NCBI RefSeq assembly: GCF_016595505.1
Contig: NZ_JAENIL010000002.1
Coordinates: 62,001 to 126,000 of the forward strand
Source: Pelagicoccus mobilis
Lineage (GTDB): Bacteria; Verrucomicrobiota; Verrucomicrobiia; Opitutales; Opitutaceae
Length of the DNA: 64,000 nt
Reading direction: 5' to 3'
Part shown: positions 25,234-33,953 of the stretch, one piece after another
Layout of the letters: each line of letters starts with the position of its first letter
How positions within the stretch are numbered: position 1 is the stretch's first letter
Made by a program: the position numbers and the translations under genes
Notes under the pieces: model-generated
The model's input: the letters and a program-made list of their open reading frames with translations, nothing else
Databases searched by the model: none
What the model was told of the DNA's origin: nothing

Positions 25234-26193
25234 ATGAGTTTAAAATCTGAATACATAGAGGACAAAACCTTACGCGTTCGCTACGGAGACCAAGTCCTCT
25301 TCGACTACATTTACCGACCGGACACCCACGCGCAGTACTGCCCCCGTCCCTACTTCCATCCTATCCGCACTCTCGCTGGCGATATCCTCACCAATGATCG
25401 CCCCACTGATCACCCTTGGCATCAAGGCCTCAGCCTGACCATGAGCTCGGTCAATGGAATGAATTTCTGGGGCGGCCATACCTATAGCAGAGAAACCGGC
25501 AAATACGCCAACATCGATAACGTCGGTACGCAGCTTCACTGCGAATGGATCGATGAGAAACCAATCGAAAACGGATACGCCTGGACCGAGACCCTCGACT
25601 GGATCGGACCGCAAGGCCAAACGGTGTTCACCGAAACCCGTACCCTCACCATCCGCGACATCGACCCAGAAGTCGGATTCTGGCGATTGGTCTGGGAAAG
25701 CGATCTCACCAATACTCTGGGCGAAACGATTCGTCATAATTCCTACAGTTCCGGCGAAGGCTTACAAGGATCTGGATACACCGGACTATTCCTTCGCATG
25801 AGCCGAGGCTTCGACCGAACCGGTGTACATATATTCGACAATAAAGAAATACCCGAGTGGGACGACTACCATGATAGCGAGACCATACTCGACTCTCCCG
25901 ACCAACTCAACGGCTGGAAAAGTTCGCGTCTCGCCTACCAAGGCATCTTCGATACCTCCCTCAATGGATGCCTCATCCTCTGCGAAGACCTCACCGAAAA
26001 TCCGCCCTACACGAACCATTGGTTTTGTCGCCCGCAGTTTCCCTGTCTTGCGTGGTCCACAGCCTATCACGATACCCATACAATAGACGTAGGCGAAACT
26101 TTCCGCATGAAGCACAGCCTCGGCATCGCCAACGGATTCTGGACGAAAGAACGAGCTCAGACGCTATGGTTGGGCACTACAGAAAGCGTTTAG
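25234..26193 (+). CDS. DUF6807 (PmoA-family) protein
   Basis: A 319-residue soluble protein without a signal peptide. 'RPYFHPIRTLAGD' near residue 40, 'TDHPWHQGLSLTMSSVNGMNFWGG' in the next 40 residues (seen as DHPWHQGL and GMNFWGG), and 'RHNSYSSGEGLQGSGYTGLFLR' are characteristic of this family, which has been labelled 'methane oxygenase PmoA' in databases although it is unrelated to methane monooxygenase. The clustered His residues suggest a metal or sugar-binding pocket in a beta-sandwich. It follows the Gfo/Idh gene by 129 bases, with a palindromic repeat between. A role in processing a modified sugar is inferred from the partner gene; the reaction is unknown. Confidence 0.8.
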   Translation: MSLKSEYIEDKTLRVRYGDQVLFDYIYRPDTHAQYCPRPYFHPIRTLAGDILTNDRPTDHPWHQGLSLTMSSVNGMNFWGGHTYSRETGKYANIDNVGTQLHCEWIDEKPIENGYAWTETLDWIGPQGQTVFTETRTLTIRDIDPEVGFWRLVWESDLTNTLGETIRHNSYSSGEGLQGSGYTGLFLRMSRGFDRTGVHIFDNKEIPEWDDYHDSETILDSPDQLNGWKSSRLAYQGIFDTSLNGCLILCEDLTENPPYTNHWFCRPQFPCLAWSTAYHDTHTIDVGETFRMKHSLGIANGFWTKERAQTLWLGTTESV

Positions 26194-26248
26194 CAAATAG
26201 CTCAAAGTAAGCCTGTCACTCGCTCAGTATCAAAAAGAAAATCACCCA

Positions 26249-28528
26249 ATGACAAACCTCCCCCTTTTCACGGCCTGCACACTGGCATGCTTGAGCTTGC
26301 TCTCGAGCGTATCCGGTTCTGACCTACTCTCCCTCATCAATGACCGCAAGGAAAAGGAAATGTCCACCTGGCGACAGGAGTCTCTGGCCCAGGAACACGA
26401 GGAAGTCTTCATTCGATTATGGGACGATCTACGCAATTCCAGCGAGCCAATCTCCGTTCTCCAGACATTCCCTTTCAATACTCTGAAACTTGGCGAGCTC
26501 TCCACCCCTGCCCCCCTAAACCATGGCATCACCTCCCAAACAATAGGTCAGGCCGAACGCAGTCTCCCTCAGAAGCATTGGAGCGGCTGGCTTGGGCAGC
26601 TGCAAGAGCTCGGCTACTCCCTTTACCAAAGTGAGTGGCACCATAAAAAGTTCGACGAAAAACCATCTGGGCAAAATGAATCGATCTTTTCCTTTTCCCT
26701 GCACGTCGAGCACCAGGCCTCTCAGCTACGGCTCATCGCCGATGGACGGATCAAGGTCGTTTGGTTAAAAGAAAAAAACAAGGATGGTATTTACGTTCCA
26801 GATACGATCGAAGTAACGGAACTGGAAATTCTGCAACGACAAGGGCTGCCCCTCTTTAAACGTTTAGGGGCTTTCGATATCGCGCCCCAAAAGCGCGGTC
26901 CCATCCTCGTGCACGACCTCAATGGCGACGGACGTTCGGAGATCATTCTACCAGCCGCCAATCAAGTCGCGTGGAATAATCCAGAAAACGAATACATCCT
27001 GAATCCATTCACTTCTGCAGAAGTCAAAACAGTACGCTCAGCCCTCTTGGGCGATTTCAATGCCGACGGAAATATGGACATGATCATCGAAGGATCGATC
27101 TACCCCAATAAGAACAGTCCCCTAGCAATTGGGTTACTCCTCTTCCAGGGAACCGCAAAAGGTGGTTTTTTGAAAATGCCCAAGCCCATCGACGTCGGTT
27201 CCAAGGCCGTCATCCAGGGCGACACCACGATGTCCTGCGGCGACATCGATGGAGATGGCGATCTCGACCTATGGATCGGCCAATACAAAGCCCCTTATGC
27301 CGGAGGAGCAATGCCGACTCCGTACTACGACGCCAATGACGGCTATCCCTCATTTCTGCTGATTAATGAAGGCGACGGTCTACGCTTCACCGAATGCGCG
27401 GCCACCCGCGGCCTCAAAGAAAAACTGCACCGTCGCGTATATTCCGGTTCCTTCGTCGACTACGACAACGACTCGGACTTGGATCTCCTGGTAGTGAGCG
27501 ACTTTTCAGGGGTGGATTTGTTTCGAAACAAAGGGAACGGATATTTCGAAGACGTTACCGCTGAAGCGATCGAAGAGCGTGCTTCATTTGGAATGGGACA
27601 CTCTTTTGGCGATTTCAATCACGATGGATTTTTGGATATGTACGTCATCGGCATGTCATCGACCACTGCGGGGCGCCTCCACCAAATGGGCCTCGGTCCC
27701 GAGAAATTCGACGATCTCACCAATATGCGGATACCGATGACCTACGGAAATCGCCTCTACTATTCCCAGGGCGATGGCACCTTCAAGCAACCCGAAGTAA
27801 ACGACCAAGTCGCTCGTACCGGTTGGTCCTGGGGCGTCGTCACTGTCGACTTCGACAACGACGGAAATTTGGACTTCTACGTGGCGAACGGCCATGACAG
27901 CAACACCACCTCCAGAGACTACTGCTCCAGCTACTGGACCGACGATATCTACCGCGGGTCATCCTCGGAGAGCCCCCTATTCGACGACTATTTTTCCGAA
28001 AAACTAGGCATCAAAGAGGACGGTGGAATATCCTGGAACGGCTTCGAGCACAACTTTCTCTTCATGCCGATGTCGGATGGCTCGACGCGCAACCTCTCCT
28101 TCCTCGCTGGCGTCGCATTAGAAAACGACAGCCGCATGGTGATCGCAGACGACGTCAACCTAGATGGCAAACTGGACCTGATCATCGACTCCAATCCCCC
28201 CAACTGGAATCCGCAAACCCAAGGAAACATCGTTGAAGTGTATTTGAACCAAATGCCTTCGACCGGTAATTTCATCGGCGTTCGCCTCCAGGACAAAGCC
28301 GGAGCTCCCTCATCCACCGCCGCCAAGATCGTGATCTCCACAGGCGGTCAGATTCAAGCCGCCGCCAACGTCAACGGCGATTCCTACGAATCTCAACACG
28401 CGGCCACCAAACACTTCGGCATCGGAGAAAACGATACGGTCGACTATATTGAAGTCACCTGGATGGACGGCTCAAAACGCCGCATCGAGAACCCCACCGT
28501 GAATCAATACCACTTAATTGAGCTTTAG
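26249..28528 (+). CDS. Secreted FG-GAP repeat protein with ASPIC/UnbV C-terminal domain
   Basis: A 759-residue exported protein with a signal peptide ending near 'SSVSGSD'. From about residue 215 several FG-GAP/VCBS repeats appear, each with a calcium-binding loop such as 'VHDLNGDGRSE', 'LGDFNADGNMD', 'CGDIDGDGDLDLWIG', 'FVDYDNDSDLDLLV', 'FGDFNHDGFLDMYV' and 'TVDFDNDGNLDFYVANG'. They should fold into a beta-propeller. The last 90 residues match the ASPIC/UnbV module ('SYESQHAATKHFGIGE' and 'IEVTWMDGSKRRI'). Such proteins are abundant in Verrucomicrobiota and Planctomycetota and are thought to bind surfaces or partners. It is read in the same direction as DUF6807, 55 bases later. No enzyme activity can be assigned. 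Confidence 0.82.
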   Translation: MTNLPLFTACTLACLSLLSSVSGSDLLSLINDRKEKEMSTWRQESLAQEHEEVFIRLWDDLRNSSEPISVLQTFPFNTLKLGELSTPAPLNHGITSQTIGQAERSLPQKHWSGWLGQLQELGYSLYQSEWHHKKFDEKPSGQNESIFSFSLHVEHQASQLRLIADGRIKVVWLKEKNKDGIYVPDTIEVTELEILQRQGLPLFKRLGAFDIAPQKRGPILVHDLNGDGRSEIILPAANQVAWNNPENEYILNPFTSAEVKTVRSALLGDFNADGNMDMIIEGSIYPNKNSPLAIGLLLFQGTAKGGFLKMPKPIDVGSKAVIQGDTTMSCGDIDGDGDLDLWIGQYKAPYAGGAMPTPYYDANDGYPSFLLINEGDGLRFTECAATRGLKEKLHRRVYSGSFVDYDNDSDLDLLVVSDFSGVDLFRNKGNGYFEDVTAEAIEERASFGMGHSFGDFNHDGFLDMYVIGMSSTTAGRLHQMGLGPEKFDDLTNMRIPMTYGNRLYYSQGDGTFKQPEVNDQVARTGWSWGVVTVDFDNDGNLDFYVANGHDSNTTSRDYCSSYWTDDIYRGSSSESPLFDDYFSEKLGIKEDGGISWNGFEHNFLFMPMSDGSTRNLSFLAGVALENDSRMVIADDVNLDGKLDLIIDSNPPNWNPQTQGNIVEVYLNQMPSTGNFIGVRLQDKAGAPSSTAAKIVISTGGQIQAAANVNGDSYESQHAATKHFGIGENDTVDYIEVTWMDGSKRRIENPTVNQYHLIEL

Positions 28529-28777
28529 TTCTCCGAGTAGGATCATTGAACCATAGAGGTGACATGCCACTCGGACCGATACCCATTCTGTTAAAGAAGA
28601 AATAAACTGCCCTCCTACAGCGAGATTCCCGCCTCGAGTCTCGACGAGGGACCAAGTGACCCCACAGCGCGGCTGAACGTTGTTAAACGAATTTTATTAG
28701 CAACGCTCGTGCCTCGCTTGATCCACGCTGAGCGTGGGCATGATCCCCTATAAATCGGGGGCAGGATACGAATAAAC

Positions 28778-29647
28778 ATGAAATTTGGTTATACTATTCT
28801 TTGGATGTTTTTAACGATCCCTTGCCTCTCTTTTTCGCAAAACAATACGGATGTCAGCCTATTCGAAAAGAAGGAACCGAGCACCCAATTGACCGAGGTC
28901 TTTTCCGAGTCGGGCGACATGTATCTAACTCTTGGACACCACGGGCCAGCTATCGAAAACGAGTACTTTGCCCTACGAATGTTTTTCGACAAGAAAGCGG
29001 CCATCGATGTCTACTCAAAATCCCGGCCCGGCCTTGAGTTGAAAGCGACAGGTTGGTATCCCACTCCTGAGCAGCAGGCGAACGGTTGGGGCGGTGACCA
29101 CTATCATGTCGGCGACACCGTGGGCTTAGGCGGGATCCGCTTATGGGACGGAGAAAAGGCGATTCCCTTGAACCCTGTATCCAGACGTTACGGACGAGTG
29201 GTGAAAGAAGGCTCCGTTTCCTTCTTCGAAATCCGCTCGGAGTGCGTTCCCTACAAAGGATCCGAAATCGATATTTTAGTGAGAGTAACGGTTTTCTCGA
29301 GCGTTCGGAACGCGAAGGTAGAAGCCTTCGCTCTCTCCGATCAAGAGGTTCAGTTCGCGACAGGACTCAACTATCGCGAAGGGTAGCAGCTTGTGTTGGA
29401 GAAGGACCACTACCTGAGCTGGGGAACGTCTTCAGGAGGCGTCGCCGCTGGACGAATCGAGATCGGCGCCGCGGTGATGTTCAATCCAGACGACTTCATT
29501 AAACGTATCGATGACGGAAAACAGGCCTTACTGATTTCAAAGCCTCGCAAGCATCTGGAGCATTGGATCACTTCGGCGAATTCAAAGGAAGCAGAACTGA
29601 ACACGCTGCAAGCGTTCAGGGCGTTTGTGGACGCTCGTAGTCACTAA
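28778..29647 (+). pseudogene. DUF4861-family gene interrupted by an in-frame TAG
   Basis: The first 202 codons encode a signal peptide (MKFGYTILWMFLTIPCLSFS) and the N-terminal two thirds of a DUF4861-like protein ('YFALRMFFDKKAAIDVYSKS', 'GLGGIRLWDGEKA'). A TAG at 29384-29386 stops the frame after 'GLNYREG'. The same frame continues without any shift through 'QLVLEKDHYLSWGT', 'GAAVMFNPDDFIKRIDDGKQ' and 'HWITSANSKEAELNT' to a TAA at 29645-29647. The pieces read as one family member of about 290 residues with a single nonsense codon. DUF4861 proteins are often near pectin or rhamnogalacturonan genes. A sequencing error or a real recent mutation are both possible. Confidence 0.75.
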
Positions 29648-29931
29648 AAGACGTAGGAAGTACGCCAGAGCGCCCTCGCTCGATATATAAAACAGTAGGC
29701 ACCGGAAGCAGTTTCGGTGGAAACCCGACCCGACAAGAGATTGGATTGGGCAACGCGGAATCCATCGAGTCGGCCACTATCATTTGGCCTACCTCAAAAA
29801 CAACACAGGTATTCAAAAGTGTGGAGCTAAACAAATCCTTCCGTATCCACGAATATGCGACATCGCCTGAACATATCCAATACCCAAAGCTGAAGCAGCA
29901 AGGAAATCCAGTTCACACGCATCAGCGCTGA
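29641..29931 (+). pseudogene. Remnant of an ASPIC/UnbV domain
   Basis: In this frame the sequence reads 'YKTVGTGSSFGGNPTRQEIG', 'LGNAESIESATIIWPTSKTT' and 'ELNKSFRIHEYATSP', which is the usual end of an ASPIC/UnbV module. No start codon, signal peptide or FG-GAP repeats precede it; it begins directly at the end of the broken DUF4861 gene. It therefore looks like the 3' tail of a lost FG-GAP/ASPIC gene, joined to the DUF4861 remnant by a deletion. The intact homologue is 1.1 kb upstream. Confidence 0.65.
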
Positions 29932-30021
29932 CGAGGCAACGACCCGTCCCACACAAAAAACAGTAGGCCGCCACGTCGAGCTGACAGCACCTATTGATTC
30001 CAGATTCTCTGTCGGAACACA

Positions 30022-30052
30022 TAAAAAGACGCCCAGCCAAAAACTGGGCGCC
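30022..30052 (-). terminator. Terminator of the TonB-dependent receptor gene
   Basis: On the minus strand GCGCCCAG, a short T-rich loop and CTGGGCGT form a stem (plus-strand positions about 30029-30036 and 30044-30051), followed by CTTTTT. It lies about 80 bases after the receptor stop codon. Confidence 0.8.
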
Positions 30053-30129
30053 CGTATAAACTACTACTTAAACTGTTTTCTGAAAGACAGGGGAATCGTC
30101 GATTCCCCATACAAGTCCGCGATCAATGA

Positions 30130-33100
30130 CTAGAACCTTAAACGAGCAGAGAGTTCGAACACCTTTGGCGGCGCAAATCTCCACAGGGCGACTTGCCCAT
30201 CGGGATTGATCTTCAGAGGAATCAAATCGCCATCCGAAGTGATATTGCGAACACGAGCCTGAAGACGCAAATCCTGATCGCCGAATATTTTCGTACTATA
30301 GCTCAACCAAAGATCTATATCGGTTTCGGTTGGACCGTAGAACGCATTGTCATGATCGGGAACAGTCTCACCGAGCTCCTCCTTAAGAGGAGTACCTAAA
30401 ACGACATCGTCTTGCCAACGAACGCCCGCACCTACTCCAAATCCGGAAAGCGGAGATTCATCGCTAAACGAATAGTTCGTGACCAGGTTCCAACGCCACT
30501 TTCTAATCTCTTGAAGCGTCCCTCCCTCATTCGACTTAGACAAGGCTATATCATTCAGTACATTATCAGCACGACTGCGAAGCAGACTCTGATTATTATA
30601 AGTCCCATCATCATTCATTTCCGGATCCGGAGTAATAAACAGATCACCCATTTTCGGGTCCAAGAATATGTCGTTCGCTATTCTTGTTAACTCGGGCGCT
30701 GCAAGTGGCATGACATTACTTACAGCGACCTCTGAACTCGACGCATTGAAAGCGAATCGCCAGTTCTCTGTAGGCGTGTAACTCACTTCTATTTCGGAAC
30801 CAGTAGACTGGGTGTCTTGGAAATAGTTAGTATTGGTGCCAGATATATTGTCCACCAGCCATGTCGTTTGATCGTTAGGCACGCCAGGATCCGCTGGTCT
30901 TAAACGATAGGTCTCTAGAAAACCGGGATGAAAGAGATTCGGATCATTGAGATCCCAACCCGCAGCCGCCAAGGCCTCAGGCGTATTATTTTCCATGACA
31001 TTTTTCAAATCATTTCCGACCGCTGGCATTTTGCCCACAAGCTTATCGTTCGCCTGAACCGTTTCGAACTTATTGTAACGCAGGTACAACTTATCGTTCA
31101 AAGCAGAGAATGCGAAACCGTACTCTTCGGTTTGCCCCGACTGAAACTCGGCCAGGTCATTGAAGACAGTCGTGCTGGGAGCTCCCGCAGCAAAATTCGA
31201 AGAATCGACGTAGTGCAAGCTCAAGCCCACTCCTTCCGGCATCCATCGATCGGGCGCATGCACAACCGCTCCGTAACTGGTCGTGCTCTGAGAAACCTCA
31301 TCCAAAAATTGAGTGAGAGGCACCGGGTCTGGAGATGTAAGTCCAGTTGAAAGCGTCGGAGCATCTCCCGATGCTTGATTAACTGTGTCTTTTCTCCAAG
31401 AAGCGGTAGTCACGAGATGGCCATCAAGAAACTTGCTTTGTAGAATGCTTGAGTAGGACTCGATCGATTCTTGGCTCACCGGATTTCCCCAGGTCCAAAC
31501 ATCTTCCGGGTCGTTGCGATAGGTATATATATCGATAGCCTTTTGCTCGAAAGCACCTGTAAATGGGTTCCAACGAGAAGCCATTGGAGTACCATCGTCA
31601 CCGACCAAGGATGTATCAGGAATATGAATAACGGAAACGGGATCAATCGTGAGATCATAAATGCTATTCGCGCTCGGATTTGCATCGCCCACATACTGAA
31701 TCATAGTGATACGAGTCCTATTGTCGGATCTACCATTGGTGGCGAAGTCATGAGCCTGATCAAGACCTGGCCCCCCTCTCGCGACACTTGGGTTCCAGTC
31801 ATTGCTCGCCTTGCTAAACTGACGGTTGGGTTGGGCTTCGTCGAAGGTCTGATCTTGATACACTGCGGTCAAACTATGATCACCAAAGTGCTTGAAGAAT
31901 CCGTCGCCCATTTTATCAGCGAAATTGTATTTGGCGAATCCTGTCGCTTGGTACGCTTCCCGCTCGCGAATTCTACCTTGGGTATATCCGCGACCACCGA
32001 TAAAGGGACGCCCGAAGTTCGGATTATCGGACCCATCCATCAATTTCAAATTGATATCGACATTCAAAGTGTTCGCGCTCGAAGCTGTGTGAGCCTCGGA
32101 GAGGCTGGCTCGCCAATATTGTTCATTGTATGCGAGCTCTATCCCGACCTGATTATCCAACCAAGTCTGCTCCAGACGGAGATTCTTCACATTGAAATTT
32201 TGCTCGTGAAGCGAAGATGCGCCAGTCAAACTGTTTTCTACGAAATCGAAGAGGCCTCGATCGGACAATTGCGGATCGTAGTAAAAGCTCAAATGCCCCG
32301 CTGGAATATTCGGATTCGCGCCTACTATATAGTCAGGATTGCGTAGAAGGAGAGATTTAGCGGAATGCCACTGTCTCAAATAGGCATGAGATCCTGCAGT
32401 GATATGCGATGGAGTCGGTTCAGCCCCTCTAACCCGACCGGCTGCGTCGCTACGAAACCCTCCTTGCATCACGCTAAAACCTGTACCGTGCGGGTCATCG
32501 AAAACGACCATCGGATTGCCGTTAATCGCTTGAGAACCGAACTGCGTGCTCGATTTTGTGAGTTCCGAAGCAAGCGTACCCGTGATTTCTTCGGTATAGC
32601 CACTCGCTTGTGAATACCATTTGTTGGTTGTTGCGTCGTAACCCGGGCTTCCGTTCGCAAACCAACCCGAGATACGATCCGTCGGGGGACGTAGTTTCGC
32701 TCTGCTTCCAGAAGCGTCTCCCTCTTCGTAGTTCGCTCGTATGATCGTATTTTCGAAGGGACGCCAAGTCGCAGCCACAAAGTAACGATCATCGTTGTAG
32801 AACGAATTTTTCTGTTCGTATCCAAGCTCCTGATTCAATGCAGCCACGCGAACCGCCAACTTATCTTCGATGAGCACCTTGTTGTAATTGAGCGAAACCT
32901 CCTTCGTTCCGAACTCGGTCCACTTCAGGTTCAACTCGCCCATGTCCCGGTTGGTCAGAGCCTGATCTACAGTAGCATTGACGATTCCACCTGGACTTCC
33001 GAGGCCAAAGAGCGACGCGTTCGGTCCACGGTTAATCGTTACCGTGGACGTATTGTATCCATGAAAGGCTAGGTCGCTTTGGAAGTAGTCTCTCGTCAAG

Positions 33101-33525
33101 TCCGCTCTTGCGAGTCCACGAACCCGTGTATTCAGCTGAGGCTCGCGACGAGAACGCTCCATTCGAGCAGTACCGCTATTGACCTCTGCGAAACTCGCAT
33201 TACCCGAAGGTCCTGCCGCTTCCGTACCGGTCGTGTAGGTGAGCAATTCGTCCAGAGACGAGGCGCCTACATCGTCAATGAATTCCTCAGTCACCACCTG
33301 CACTGCGCTAGCGATATCCTTAAGTTGAGAATTCAAACGTGTCCCAGCCAGTGTATTGTTCGCTCGGTATCCACTATTCTCGTCCGCAGAAACGCTGAAC
33401 GGCGAAAGCTCGAAGACCTCTTCTTCTTTATCATCCTGCGCCCACGCAGGAGCGGTCAGAACGAGCAAGGACGCAAGCATCCTAGAACGTTGTGATATTT
33501 TTTGGGGTGGTGGGGGTACTTTCAT
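30130..33525 (-). CDS. TonB-dependent outer-membrane receptor
   Basis: A 1131-residue receptor when started at the ATG at 33525, which gives a signal peptide ('SRMLASLLVLTAPAWAQDD'). A longer frame to 33792 would run over two operator copies and has no leader, so I reject it. 'EEVFELSPFSVSADENSGY' is the typical start of verrucomicrobial receptors. The plug domain has 'LNSQLKDIASAVQVVTEEFI' and 'GPNASLFGLGSPGGIVN'. The rest is a beta-barrel ending 'VFELSARLRF' with a terminal Phe. It should import an oligosaccharide or other large ligand using TonB energy. It stands alone, without a SusD partner, and carries tandem operator copies 156-206 bases upstream, which ties it to the neighbouring polysaccharide genes. 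Confidence 0.92.
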   Translation of the reverse strand: MKVPPPPQKISQRSRMLASLLVLTAPAWAQDDKEEEVFELSPFSVSADENSGYRANNTLAGTRLNSQLKDIASAVQVVTEEFIDDVGASSLDELLTYTTGTEAAGPSGNASFAEVNSGTARMERSRREPQLNTRVRGLARADLTRDYFQSDLAFHGYNTSTVTINRGPNASLFGLGSPGGIVNATVDQALTNRDMGELNLKWTEFGTKEVSLNYNKVLIEDKLAVRVAALNQELGYEQKNSFYNDDRYFVAATWRPFENTIIRANYEEGDASGSRAKLRPPTDRISGWFANGSPGYDATTNKWYSQASGYTEEITGTLASELTKSSTQFGSQAINGNPMVVFDDPHGTGFSVMQGGFRSDAAGRVRGAEPTPSHITAGSHAYLRQWHSAKSLLLRNPDYIVGANPNIPAGHLSFYYDPQLSDRGLFDFVENSLTGASSLHEQNFNVKNLRLEQTWLDNQVGIELAYNEQYWRASLSEAHTASSANTLNVDINLKLMDGSDNPNFGRPFIGGRGYTQGRIREREAYQATGFAKYNFADKMGDGFFKHFGDHSLTAVYQDQTFDEAQPNRQFSKASNDWNPSVARGGPGLDQAHDFATNGRSDNRTRITMIQYVGDANPSANSIYDLTIDPVSVIHIPDTSLVGDDGTPMASRWNPFTGAFEQKAIDIYTYRNDPEDVWTWGNPVSQESIESYSSILQSKFLDGHLVTTASWRKDTVNQASGDAPTLSTGLTSPDPVPLTQFLDEVSQSTTSYGAVVHAPDRWMPEGVGLSLHYVDSSNFAAGAPSTTVFNDLAEFQSGQTEEYGFAFSALNDKLYLRYNKFETVQANDKLVGKMPAVGNDLKNVMENNTPEALAAAGWDLNDPNLFHPGFLETYRLRPADPGVPNDQTTWLVDNISGTNTNYFQDTQSTGSEIEVSYTPTENWRFAFNASSSEVAVSNVMPLAAPELTRIANDIFLDPKMGDLFITPDPEMNDDGTYNNQSLLRSRADNVLNDIALSKSNEGGTLQEIRKWRWNLVTNYSFSDESPLSGFGVGAGVRWQDDVVLGTPLKEELGETVPDHDNAFYGPTETDIDLWLSYSTKIFGDQDLRLQARVRNITSDGDLIPLKINPDGQVALWRFAPPKVFELSARLRF

Positions 33526-33680
33526 AATAGGCAAGTTTGGCTTGTAGGTTAACTCCAGCTCTTCCCGTGATTTACTTTGAAAAACGTGGAGTATGTGTGG
33601 GTAAACTTCAAAGGATCGCAGTGACCCCTTGTTTGATTGATCCACACAATGCCGGGGTCCACCCCCAGTCGACATATCCA

Positions 33681-33699
33681 ATTTTTGACAGTCGGATTT
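33681..33699. promoter_or_regulatory. Operator-like element, copy C1
   Basis: ATTTTTGACAGTCGGATTT matches the right half of the reference palindrome exactly and the left half weakly. It lies in the promoter region of the TonB-dependent receptor, 31 bp (three helical turns) from copy C2, and both are followed by CTGGCG. Confidence 0.65.
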
Positions 33700-33711
33700 C
33701 TGGCGCAAAAC

Positions 33712-33730
33712 AAATCTGACAGTCGGATTT
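33712..33730. promoter_or_regulatory. Operator-like element, copy C2
   Basis: AAATCTGACAGTCGGATTT differs from a perfect palindrome at one position. With copy C1 it forms a tandem pair upstream of the receptor gene, a spacing that would place two bound dimers on the same face of the DNA. Confidence 0.72.
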
Positions 33731-33899
33731 CTGGCGTGATAACCTTGAAAAAGGCAACAAAACGGCGGCTTTTGGGCGTTTGTTGAGCCCAAGATTCAGG
33801 AGGCAGAGGTCGGTAAGGAAGGAGCTTGGACTTTAGAACCGAAGCAGTATAAGGCTACCCGTCGTCCCATTCTTCTTTTTATTCACAGGGCACATCATA

Positions 33900-33953
33900 T
33901 TTACCATTTATCCTTTACTATACGTTATTTATACTATTCATATTTCTATTCAT
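33900..33953 (+). promoter_or_regulatory. AT-rich promoter region of the HipA-like gene
   Basis: The 54 bases before the TTG start are strikingly AT-rich. TATACT at 33930-33935 is a good -10 candidate, which would put the transcription start only about 10 bases before the TTG. No Shine-Dalgarno sequence is visible, so the message may be nearly leaderless. The -35 element is not clear. Confidence 0.4.

Noticed and set aside
28723-28737. CCACGC-TGA-GCGTGG hairpin as a terminator
   Set aside because: No T-run follows, and it lies only 41 bases before the next start codon; it is a small hairpin of unknown meaning.
33526-33792. Longer N-terminus for the TonB-dependent receptor
   Set aside because: The extra 89 codons have no leader-like sequence and would place two operator copies inside the gene, while the ATG at 33525 gives a standard signal peptide.
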